Positions 32,765 through 40,378 of a stretch of 64,000 nucleotides of DNA are shown in pieces; within the stretch, counting starts at the first letter, position 1; every line of letters begins with the position of its first letter. The stretch is from Methylophaga sp. UBA2689 (GTDB taxonomy: Bacteria; Pseudomonadota; Gammaproteobacteria; Nitrosococcales; Methylophagaceae), in assembly GCA_002354555.1 (NCBI GenBank), contig DELT01000069.1, positions 1 through 64,000 on the forward strand, written 5' to 3'. The position numbers were made by a program, and so were the translations under genes. The notes under the pieces were generated by a model. It did no database searches and was not told where the DNA came from. It saw only the letters and a list, made by a program, of their open reading frames with translations.

Positions 32765-32865
32765 TGCCTTGCGGTCCATTTTTAGCTATTAATTTCAGCT
32801 CTTTTATTTGTCTGTCGTTCGCGACTTTTCTTCAAAGTTATAAATATATCTGGCGGTTTATATGA
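32764..32865 (+). CDS. Possible 33-residue leader-type ORF
   Basis: ATG 32764 overlaps the preceding stop and the frame's TGA overlaps the initiator ATG (ATGA). It starts MPCGPFLAINFSSFICLSFA. It may only serve translational coupling to the replication gene. Confidence 0.3.
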   Translation: MPCGPFLAINFSSFICLSFATFLQSYKYIWRFI

Positions 32866-33665
32866 AGTATCAAATTCATGTCGATCAGAGGCGTGCGCTC
32901 GCTCTCGGGATTCAAAATATTAATCAGGCATTGATATTCGATTTATTGACAGGACTTTCCACGTGGGCGCGGTCTGAGGTGGTTAATGGTTCGGTTTATT
33001 TTTGGGTGTCGCGACAGAAAATAGCGGATGAACTGGAGCTGTTGAATCTGAAAGCAGATACGGTTTATAGGCATTTGAAAGCGTTGGCTGATTTGGGGTT
33101 AATTAATTTCATTAAGTCAGGAAAAAAGGATTTGGTTAGTTTGACTGATTTAGGTCGTAGCTACTATGTCGGAAATAGATCCGAGTTTAGTGCGCCTGAT
33201 GATGTGCAAGTCGATTATTTTGAGCCTGAAAACTCGGATTTAAATCCGGATTTTGCTGAAAACTCGGAAATAGATCCGAGTTTTGACCATAACTCGGAAA
33301 TAAATCCGAATAAACTCGGAAATAAATCCGAAAATAACTCGGATTTAAATCCGACATATAACACTACCAGTAACATCCCACTACCAGAAGATCAGAAAAA
33401 GACAGCACGCTCGAAAAAATTCGAGCCGCCCACTGAAATGGAAATCGATGATTTCGCTCGAGAGAACAAACTCAACCTGACAGGTTTTTTTGAATACTAC
33501 GCCAGCAATGGTTGGCGAGTAGGACGAAATCCAATGCGTGATTGGCAGATGGCCGCCAGAGGCTGGCATAAACGGCAGCAGCAGTTTGGTGGAAAGAAAA
33601 CAGCCACACGACGACCGGGCGAGTTTTCTGGTATGCCATACGTGAATGGGGAGCGAGTGCTGTGA
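32862..33665 (+). CDS. Phage replication initiator (O-like), with iterons inside the gene
   Basis: 267 residues. The N-terminal 105 residues form a winged helix (VYFWVSRQKIADELELL, ADTVYRHLKALADLGLI). The middle (about 103-165) encodes repeated NSEINP/NSDLNP units because the DNA holds palindromic repeats. The C-terminal domain (FARENKLNLTGFFEYYASNG, then GRNPMRDWQMAARGWHKR) is typical of phage O-like proteins. It likely binds the iterons and recruits helicase. Confidence 0.75.
   Translation: MKYQIHVDQRRALALGIQNINQALIFDLLTGLSTWARSEVVNGSVYFWVSRQKIADELELLNLKADTVYRHLKALADLGLINFIKSGKKDLVSLTDLGRSYYVGNRSEFSAPDDVQVDYFEPENSDLNPDFAENSEIDPSFDHNSEINPNKLGNKSENNSDLNPTYNTTSNIPLPEDQKKTARSKKFEPPTEMEIDDFARENKLNLTGFFEYYASNGWRVGRNPMRDWQMAARGWHKRQQQFGGKKTATRRPGEFSGMPYVNGERVL
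33169..33354 (+). repeat. Iteron array, probable prophage replication origin
   Basis: Six copies of the 16-bp palindrome TCGGAWWTARATCCGA start at 33169, 33234, 33264, 33294, 33316 and 33339. Copy six, TCGGATTTAAATCCGA, is a perfect palindrome. The array lies inside the initiator gene as in lambda O/ori. Confidence 0.75.
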
Positions 33666-34435
33666 GAATTGAAGACCGTGAAGAATTCGATGTTGCGCTT
33701 TGTGATGCTTTGTCGATTTTCGATAAGCCACCACTGGAGGAGGGTGTTTTCAATATCTGGATGAAGGTTTTGACACCATTCTCGCTAGCTCAGGCAATAC
33801 GTGCGTTAAAAATTCATGTTGCTACATCACGTTTTGCACCAAAGCCAGTGGATATCATCGAAATAATCAACAAGCAGGATGGGCATTTATCTGCTGATGA
33901 GGCATGGCCACAGGTCATTAAGGCGGCTGATGAGAGTGTTTCTGTTATCTGGACTGAGGAAATGCAAGCAGCATGGTTCCATTGCAAGCCCACTTTCGAT
34001 TCTGGTGACGAGATTGGTGCACGTATGGCGTTTCGTCAGTTTTACAACAGATTGCTAGATGAGGCGCGCTTGAGAGGTTTGAGGGCTAAACCAAGTTTAA
34101 GCCTTGGTTTTGATGCTGATTTGCGCGAGCAGACGATCCGTAAGGCTGAGTATTCTGGTTTGATTTCACATGACCAGGCGTTACATCAATTGCCTGCACC
34201 TAAGACCGATGAAGCTGATGTTTTACGCATTGGTCATGGGATGCAGATAAGTGTTTCAGAGAGTGCGTCAGTTGATTTTCGGCAAAAACTCAGAAAGGCA
34301 TTGGCTGATGCAAACGCTATCACTGAGGCTAAGCGAGCAGCTGAAAAGGCTAAGCGTGAGCAAAAGAAAGAATCTGAGGAAGCAAGACGAAAAGAGTTAA
34401 TGCGTCAGGCGGGTATCTTGGAGGGTGAGCAATGA
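33662..34435 (+). CDS. Phage replication protein (P-like position)
   Basis: 257 residues from GTG 33662, which overlaps the initiator stop as GTGA. The N-terminus (VFNIWMKVLTPFSLAQAIRAL) resembles helicase-loader type phage proteins. The C-terminus is a charged coiled coil (EAKRAAEKAKREQKKESEEA). Synteny suggests the lambda P role; sequence alone does not prove it. Confidence 0.55.
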   Translation: MRIEDREEFDVALCDALSIFDKPPLEEGVFNIWMKVLTPFSLAQAIRALKIHVATSRFAPKPVDIIEIINKQDGHLSADEAWPQVIKAADESVSVIWTEEMQAAWFHCKPTFDSGDEIGARMAFRQFYNRLLDEARLRGLRAKPSLSLGFDADLREQTIRKAEYSGLISHDQALHQLPAPKTDEADVLRIGHGMQISVSESASVDFRQKLRKALADANAITEAKRAAEKAKREQKKESEEARRKELMRQAGILEGEQ

Positions 34436-34848
34436 AAAAATCAGGGCGTGAGCAGATGTTAAGCATGGCCCGGTTGGGTCAGGAAAAGGTGGATAAAACT
34501 ATCCGTCCACCAGTTGGCTACAAGGTGATTGATCAGGTGTTCAAATTGTTTCTCGATGCCTACAAGGATGAGTTCCGGCGCCGGGTTGGTAGTCAGGATG
34601 GTTGCAATACTTTGGCGGGTGAGTGGCTGTTATCGCTGCGATATTACGGTAATGATTTGGTGTTAATGGCCGCTAAGCACTGCATTGAGAATAATGCGGT
34701 ACCACCACATTTATCAGCCTTCCTTGCAGTATGTGATTCATTGAAAGCGGAAATGAAACCGGTACCACGCAATCATGATGTGGGTCGGGCCAAGTTGGCT
34801 GATATTCGCAAGATGGTTGGGTTGGGTAGTCAGGAGGGGCAGCACTGA
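34432..34848 (+). CDS. Hypothetical phage replication-region protein
   Basis: 138 residues; overlaps both neighbours. VIDQVFKLFLDAYKDEFRRR and WLLSLRYYGNDLVLMAAKHC suggest a small helical protein that may join the replication complex. No family was recognised. Confidence 0.5.
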   Translation: MKKSGREQMLSMARLGQEKVDKTIRPPVGYKVIDQVFKLFLDAYKDEFRRRVGSQDGCNTLAGEWLLSLRYYGNDLVLMAAKHCIENNAVPPHLSAFLAVCDSLKAEMKPVPRNHDVGRAKLADIRKMVGLGSQEGQH

Positions 34849-35243
34849 TGCAGGCTGGCCGCTCTGGAGTTGAGGTGAGTACACATCCTGCGGATGATGA
34901 GTTTGCTAATGATTGTTTAAAATTATGGGGTGCAATGGATAGGCTTTATGGACCAAGAGCTTATCCAAAAAGCTCGGCCTTTGTGTTGCGGGCCAGAGGG
35001 CAGGAGATTGATACCGATATCGTGCTGGTTGAGATAGTTGGTCGTGTAGTGGTTGATTTGCATCATCAAGACCGCGATATTGTCGGTTTGTATTACAAGC
35101 CTGGTGAAAATGGTAAGTGCTGCTCAGTTCGCGCAATTAGCGCTAAATTGGGTTTTCATCACACAGTTATTAATCGAGCGATTGATCGCTGTATAGGTCG
35201 CGTGGCTCAAGCGATTAAGATGCTTTCTCATGAAGTGTATTAA
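34848..35243 (+). CDS. Q-like late gene regulator
   Basis: 131 residues. The central HHQDRDIVGLYYK and the C-terminal SVRAISAKLGFHHTVINRAI, a helix-turn-helix, match sigma-like antitermination Q proteins of lambdoid phages. It is located just before holin, cos and the late genes, as Q should be. Confidence 0.65.
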   Translation: MQAGRSGVEVSTHPADDEFANDCLKLWGAMDRLYGPRAYPKSSAFVLRARGQEIDTDIVLVEIVGRVVVDLHHQDRDIVGLYYKPGENGKCCSVRAISAKLGFHHTVINRAIDRCIGRVAQAIKMLSHEVY

Positions 35244-35312
35244 AAAAACATTTGCAAGTGCGCGCAAAAGAGTTTAAGTTTCGCCATAACGTGCCGATTG
35301 GTGCATCAAATT

Positions 35313-35347
35313 AAAGCCCTGACTGTTAATTCAGTTGGGGCTTTTTT
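35313..35347 (+). terminator. Terminator between the Q-like gene and holin
   Basis: AAAGCCCTGACTG pairs imperfectly with CAGTTGGGGCTTT, followed by a T-run. Its position fits a late-leader terminator that a Q-like protein would suppress. Confidence 0.6.
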
Positions 35348-35386
35348 GTTGGCCAGTCATTTTTCTTTAGCTAATTAGGGCGGGTC

Positions 35387-35623
35387 ATGGCGTTAGAAGA
35401 TATGACAAGTGTGGATCCTCAGAGTGTCACAAGTTATGTGGCTGGTGGTCTTGGTCTGGCAGTGTCAGGTGCAACATTGTTGCAGATGATTAGCATGACA
35501 GTCGGGATTGCATTGGGCTTGGTTTCAATTGTCTGCATCATCCTGACCTACCGTAGCAATGCTAGAGCAAACCAGGCGAAGTCTGAATTTTACAGGGGAA
35601 GAGGTGATTCCTCACAGAAGTAA
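35387..35623 (+). CDS. Putative holin
   Basis: 78 residues with two membrane segments (about 17-32 VAGGLGLAVSGATLLQ and 35-53 SMTVGIALGLVSIVCII) and a charged C-terminus, as in class II holins of the GGL-x-x-SG type. It forms the membrane lesion for lysis. The endolysin lies 25 kb away at the other end of the late region. Confidence 0.65.
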   Translation: MALEDMTSVDPQSVTSYVAGGLGLAVSGATLLQMISMTVGIALGLVSIVCIILTYRSNARANQAKSEFYRGRGDSSQK

Positions 35624-35628
35624 AACTT

Positions 35629-35697
35629 TTGGGTCCTTCCGGAGCTTCTAGCACCCACGCGGGGGAATTCACTCGCGATATTTTTGAATTTTTCTGC
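35629..35697 (+). other. Candidate cos site
   Basis: GGGTCCTTCCGG is followed by CACGCGGGGG, AATTCACTCGCGATATTTTTG and AATTTTTC. Its composition and order recall lambda-type cos regions (GGGTCCTTTCCGG ... ACGGGGCGGCGACCTCGCG ... AAAATTTTC), 100 bp before the small terminase gene. Confidence 0.55.
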
Positions 35698-35797
35698 CCC
35701 TATGGCTCTCAACTGCATAGGAGTGTATCCCTTGTAAAGTGTTGGTAATACTGGCTTTAAGAGGTTTTATTGATTGTAAGCTTGAGAGTAATTTTGT

Positions 35798-36283
35798 ATG
35801 ACTGCAGATGTGCTCACACAAAATGATTATTTTAGTTGGTCATTAAATCAATTATCTCGTGAATTTGGTATTGCCCGTGAAACTGTGGGTAAGCGATTAT
35901 CTGATGCTAACGTCAGACCGTCCGGTGAGCGTCGTGGTCATCCAGTTTACAAAGTAAAAGATGCAGCCATGGCAATTCTTTTGCCACAAGCAACGCCAGG
36001 CAATAATAATCCTGATTTAATGGCGCCATCAGACCGGCGACATCATTATGCAGCTGAACTGGATAAAACAAAGCTGCAGCGAGAACAAGGCTTTCTTGTT
36101 AGTGTTGATGATTGTCGCGAACAACTGGTTGAAGTGATTATGGCTGGTTTACCAATATTCGATTCATTGGCTGATGAACTTGAACGCGATTTCGGTTTGC
36201 CACCAGAAATTATTACCAAGGTCGAGGAAAAGGTTGATGCGCTTCGAGTGAAGTGGGCTGACAAATTACAGGAACTTGAATAG
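35798..36283 (+). CDS. Terminase small subunit (DUF1441/Nu1-like)
   Basis: 161 residues. The N-terminal winged helix SLNQLSREFGIARETVGKRL binds cos DNA. A coiled C-terminal part contacts the large subunit. The stop TAG overlaps the GTG of the large terminase gene. Confidence 0.8.
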   Translation: MTADVLTQNDYFSWSLNQLSREFGIARETVGKRLSDANVRPSGERRGHPVYKVKDAAMAILLPQATPGNNNPDLMAPSDRRHHYAAELDKTKLQREQGFLVSVDDCREQLVEVIMAGLPIFDSLADELERDFGLPPEIITKVEEKVDALRVKWADKLQELE

Positions 36284-38403
36284 TGGGGCTTTCATTAGCG
36301 CGTGATATTCGCCGTGAAGTTTCTGCAATGGTGAGACCTCGCGAACGAATTACCGTAGTTGAGGCAGCTCAGAAATATGTAAAAGTCAGAACCGCCAGTG
36401 GTGCAGTAACAGACTGGGACCCTGAGTTAACGCCTTACATGGTTGAGCCAATGAACCTGCTCACCAGTCGGCATTATGATGCAGTGATATTTGTTGGCCC
36501 TGCTCAAAGTGGTAAAACGCAGGGTCTGATCACATGTTTCATGGCTTACATCATCAAGTGTGATCCGTCAGACTTCATGATTTTGCAGACAACGAAAGGT
36601 ACAGCGCGCGATTTCGATACTCAAGTTGTTAAAAGGGCTTTTCGTGACAGTCCCGAACTTAAAAAGGAGCTGGCCTCAGGCAGTAAAAGCGACAACACAT
36701 TTGATAAGGTTTTTAGATCTGGTTCAGTTCTATTCCAGCGCTGGCCATCAATTAACGAGCTTTCAGGTAAACCACTCAAATACATGCTGATGACCGATTA
36801 CGATCGGATGACTCAGGATGTCGGTGGTGAAGGTTCAGTATTTGCACAAGGTAGCAAGCGAACCACCAAATTCATGAGTCGGGGCATGTCAGTTGTTGAT
36901 ACCTCACCTGGTTACAAGGTTGAGGACCCAAGCTGGCGACCACCACAAGGTAAAGAACATGCTGCACCGCCCTGCGCTGGGGCCTTATCACTCTACAACA
37001 TGGGGGATATGCGGCGATGGTATGTTAAGTGTCCGGAGTGTGGTGAATATTTTATGCCGCCACCTGATGAAAAAGGGCTGGATTTTAATTTTTCTAAAGA
37101 TATGTTCGGTGCGACTATCACTGATATGAACCGTGAAGTCTCTTTTGTTTGTGCTGCAAACGGCTGCTTGATTCCAATCAACAAAAAAAGAGAAATGAAC
37201 GCTCCTGAATCGGGTCTTTGGGTGCCGCAAGGTTGCAGTGTTGAGGATGGAAAACTTGTTGGAGTGCCGCGTAAGTCTCGCATTGCTTCTTTTTGGTTTC
37301 CAGGCATTTTAGCTGCTTACTCAAACCCTGAGGAAATGGCTCAGAAGTTTTTAAACGGTAGTCGTGAATATGACATTACCGGCGAAGAGCAGAATTTAAA
37401 AGCCTGTATCAATGTTGATTTCGGGGCGCCATATGTTTCGCGCAATAGCGTTTCCGATATTAGCGCCGAAGATTACAAGCGACGTGCTGAGGATCTACCA
37501 GTCAAACATATCCCTGAGGGATGCAGATTTATTATTGCAGCAATCGACGTTCAATCACGTGGTTTTGTTGTCCAGATAACCGGTTATGGGCTAAATAAAG
37601 AACGCTGGATCATTGACCGATATGAAATCAGGATTTCAAAACGTATTGAAAACGATGAGCCGGTACCATGTAGCCCTGATAAGTTTGCCGAAGACTGGCA
37701 TTTAATATCTGAAAAGGTACTGTCATCAACCTACCCGCTGGGAGACAACTCCGGCAGGGTAATGAAGCTTTTAAAAACAGCATGTGATTCGGCGGGTAAG
37801 GATGGCGTAACTGAGAATGCTTATGACTATTGGCGGTATCTGAGAAAGAATCAACAGCATAAGGATTTTATACTGATCAAAGGTGAGCGGCCCAGACCCA
37901 ACGCAAACAAACCAACTGTCCGGAAAAGCTACCCAGAAAACACCGACAAGTCCAAGAAAAAAGCCAACGCTCGCGGTGAGGTACCGGTTTGGATTTTAAA
38001 TACGACGATTCTGAAAGATACCGTCAGTAATGATCTGGGTCGTGATCGCCCGGGCAATGGTTATATTCATTTTCCTGACTGGCTGGATCTGTCGTTTTAT
38101 GAAGAGCTCACAGCGGAAGTTAAAACGGAATCCGGGTGGGAAAACCCATCTAAACGCCCTAACGAATCATTTGACTTGATTGGCTACGCTGACGCGGCTT
38201 TAAAAGCAAAATTGATTGAAGATAAAGCTGTTGTGATTAATTGGGATGCACCACCAGACTGGGCGAAAGGTTGGGATGAAAACAACCTGGTGTATTTCCC
38301 CGATGACAAAAAGCCAGAAATTAAAACTCAACAACAATCACTAATGCCACCTGCAGCTGACAGTTGGATTAATCACGAACACGACGATGAGTGGATTAAA
38401 TGA
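36283..38403 (+). CDS. Terminase large subunit (GpA family)
   Basis: 706 residues from GTG 36283, overlapping the upstream stop. The ATPase Walker A is VGPAQSGKTQ (71-80), and LMTDYDR suits Walker B. A four-Cys zinc motif (CPECGEYF) and a C-terminal nuclease domain (IAAIDVQ, CDSAGKDG) match the lambda GpA family. It cuts cos and pumps DNA into proheads. Confidence 0.93.
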   Translation: MGLSLARDIRREVSAMVRPRERITVVEAAQKYVKVRTASGAVTDWDPELTPYMVEPMNLLTSRHYDAVIFVGPAQSGKTQGLITCFMAYIIKCDPSDFMILQTTKGTARDFDTQVVKRAFRDSPELKKELASGSKSDNTFDKVFRSGSVLFQRWPSINELSGKPLKYMLMTDYDRMTQDVGGEGSVFAQGSKRTTKFMSRGMSVVDTSPGYKVEDPSWRPPQGKEHAAPPCAGALSLYNMGDMRRWYVKCPECGEYFMPPPDEKGLDFNFSKDMFGATITDMNREVSFVCAANGCLIPINKKREMNAPESGLWVPQGCSVEDGKLVGVPRKSRIASFWFPGILAAYSNPEEMAQKFLNGSREYDITGEEQNLKACINVDFGAPYVSRNSVSDISAEDYKRRAEDLPVKHIPEGCRFIIAAIDVQSRGFVVQITGYGLNKERWIIDRYEIRISKRIENDEPVPCSPDKFAEDWHLISEKVLSSTYPLGDNSGRVMKLLKTACDSAGKDGVTENAYDYWRYLRKNQQHKDFILIKGERPRPNANKPTVRKSYPENTDKSKKKANARGEVPVWILNTTILKDTVSNDLGRDRPGNGYIHFPDWLDLSFYEELTAEVKTESGWENPSKRPNESFDLIGYADAALKAKLIEDKAVVINWDAPPDWAKGWDENNLVYFPDDKKPEIKTQQQSLMPPAADSWINHEHDDEWIK

Positions 38404-38612
38404 CCATAGCAACCGATATGTTAGCCGCTTACATACAGGCAGAGAAAGATCTCTTAGCGGGAAAGGTGATCAGTTTTAATGGCCGAAGTCTGACACGTGA
38501 AAACCTGGCTGAAATTAGAAGGGGCCGTCAGGAGTGGGAGCAAAAAGTCAGCTCAGAAACAGCCAAAAAATCAGGCGGAAGTACGCTTTATAGTGTTGCG
38601 GACTTTAGATAA
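38400..38612 (+). CDS. Head-tail connector gpW-like protein
   Basis: 70 residues: YIQAEKDLLAGKVISFNGRS and ENLAEIRRGRQEWEQK match lambda gpW, which plugs the head after packaging. It overlaps both neighbours. Confidence 0.85.
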   Translation: MTIATDMLAAYIQAEKDLLAGKVISFNGRSLTRENLAEIRRGRQEWEQKVSSETAKKSGGSTLYSVADFR

Positions 38613-40102
38613 TGAAAGTTATCGATAGAGCAATTGGCTGGTTTTCACCCAGAGCAGCTTTTAAACGCCTGCAATATCGCCATGCGATGGCGGCATATGA
38701 ATCAGCTGAACCGTCCAGGCTCAGAAAGGGCCGTCCAGATAATCGCAGCGGCGACGCATTAACCTACAAAGCAGGGTCCCGTATTCGTGGTTATGCTCGA
38801 GTGCAAGAGCAAAACTATGATTTGGCTGAAGGTATTCTGGCTACGCTGGTCGATAACGTTATTGGGCCCGATGGTATCAGTATTGAACCACTGACAAAAA
38901 ACAAAGATGGCAAGCTAAATAAAGACTTTGCAAAACAGATCAATGACCTTTACAAGGACTGGAAGAAAAAACCTGAAGTGACTGGTGAGCTAACATGGGC
39001 CGCAGCGGAAAGGCTAGGTGCTCGCGCATGGTTTCGCGATGGTGAATATTTAATTCAGCATGTTGAGGGGTATCGCGCCGACCTTAATCACAATACACGT
39101 GTTCCCTATTCAATTGAGATGATTGAAGCTGATTTGCTGCCCTATGATTTGGAAAATAAAAACAAAGGTATCACGCAAGGCGTAGAGCGTAATGCATGGG
39201 GTAGGCCGACTGCTTATCATCTGTATTTTGATCACCCGGGCGATATGAACTATATCAGCGTGAGCCTACGCACCAAGCGAGTACCTGCTGAGCGGATTAT
39301 TCATGCCAAAATTGTAAAACGCTTCAAACAGGCCCGAGGTGTTTCCATTTTTGCGCCGATGCTGACCCGCATTGAAGACATTAAAGACTACGAAGAATCA
39401 GAGCGGGTAGCCGCTCGAATTGCTGCGGCTATGTGTGCCTATATCAAAAAAGGCACAGCGGAAGACTACACGGCTCCAACCGACGATGCAGACAGATCAT
39501 TTAATGTTAAGCCCGGGTTAATTTTTGATCGGCTCAAGCCAGGTGAAGAAATAGGCACTGTGGATAGCAATCGCCCATCTTCATTGCTTGAAGGTTTTCG
39601 CGATGCCATGGTCAGGATGTTGGCGGTAGGATCTCGCACCACATCGTCCAGCATTAATCGTAAATATGATGGTACCTATTCGGCCCAGCGTCAGGAGCTT
39701 GTAGAGGGGTACATCAGCTACAAAGCATTAACAAATTTATATGCAGGCCAGGTGAGTTATCCGGTTTATAAACGCTTTCTTGAAATCGCTATTCTCTCGG
39801 GTGTCTTAAAGGTCCCTCGCGATATTGATATAAACACGCTTTATGATGCTGAGGCACGCGGCCCAGCAATGCCATGGATTGATCCTGATAAAGAGGAAAA
39901 GGCTCTGGAACGGGCTGAACGTTCTGGTCATAAATCGGCACAGCAATCGATTCGTGAGCGCGGTGGAAACCCCGATCAGATCATGGAAGAGGTTGAAGCC
40001 TGGCGCAAAGAGGCTGATGAGCGAGGGTTAGTGTTCACCACCGATCCTAAATATGACAAACAGGTTCCAGATCTTATATTTGATCCTGATTTAGGAGAAT
40101 AA
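38612..40102 (+). CDS. Portal protein (lambda gpB family)
   Basis: 496 residues. RIRGYARVQEQNYDLAEGIL, NVIGPDGISIEPL and RGVSIFAPMLTRIEDIKDYE are typical of lambda-family portals, with RQELVEGYISYKALTNLY near the C-terminus. The dodecameric ring at the head vertex passes DNA. Confidence 0.93.
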   Translation: MKVIDRAIGWFSPRAAFKRLQYRHAMAAYESAEPSRLRKGRPDNRSGDALTYKAGSRIRGYARVQEQNYDLAEGILATLVDNVIGPDGISIEPLTKNKDGKLNKDFAKQINDLYKDWKKKPEVTGELTWAAAERLGARAWFRDGEYLIQHVEGYRADLNHNTRVPYSIEMIEADLLPYDLENKNKGITQGVERNAWGRPTAYHLYFDHPGDMNYISVSLRTKRVPAERIIHAKIVKRFKQARGVSIFAPMLTRIEDIKDYEESERVAARIAAAMCAYIKKGTAEDYTAPTDDADRSFNVKPGLIFDRLKPGEEIGTVDSNRPSSLLEGFRDAMVRMLAVGSRTTSSSINRKYDGTYSAQRQELVEGYISYKALTNLYAGQVSYPVYKRFLEIAILSGVLKVPRDIDINTLYDAEARGPAMPWIDPDKEEKALERAERSGHKSAQQSIRERGGNPDQIMEEVEAWRKEADERGLVFTTDPKYDKQVPDLIFDPDLGE

Positions 40103-40105
40103 AAA

Positions 40106-40321
40106 GTGTTTGGTAATTTATTAAATGAGATATCGGATTTTGCCGAGAACCCTCTGAAGAAAACCGCTGATCTTGTTACTCAGCCCGTTCGTGACGCTCT
40201 AACCGTTATCGATGGTCTTACTGAAGGAGAGTTAAGAGAAAAGGCTGCAATTCGTTTAGGAATTGACGTTGCTGCCGGGATGGCATTGAGTGAACTCATA
40301 GATTGGTATCAAGAAGATTAA
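40106..40321 (+). CDS. Small hypothetical head-region protein
   Basis: 71 residues from GTG, with GGAG just upstream. It starts MFGNLLNEISDFAENPL, is helical, and sits between portal and capsid genes. It is followed by a terminator. Confidence 0.55.
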   Translation: MFGNLLNEISDFAENPLKKTADLVTQPVRDALTVIDGLTEGELREKAAIRLGIDVAAGMALSELIDWYQED

Positions 40322-40343
40322 ATAAAACTTAAAAGTTAAAACA

Positions 40344-40368
40344 AAACCCGCTTCGGCGGGTTTTTTAT
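40344..40368 (+). terminator. Terminator before the capsid gene
   Basis: ACCCGCTTCGGCGGGT plus T-run, ending 12 bases before the next start codon. A nearly identical hairpin recurs at 47973. Confidence 0.75.
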
Positions 40369-40378
40369 TGGAGGCCAT

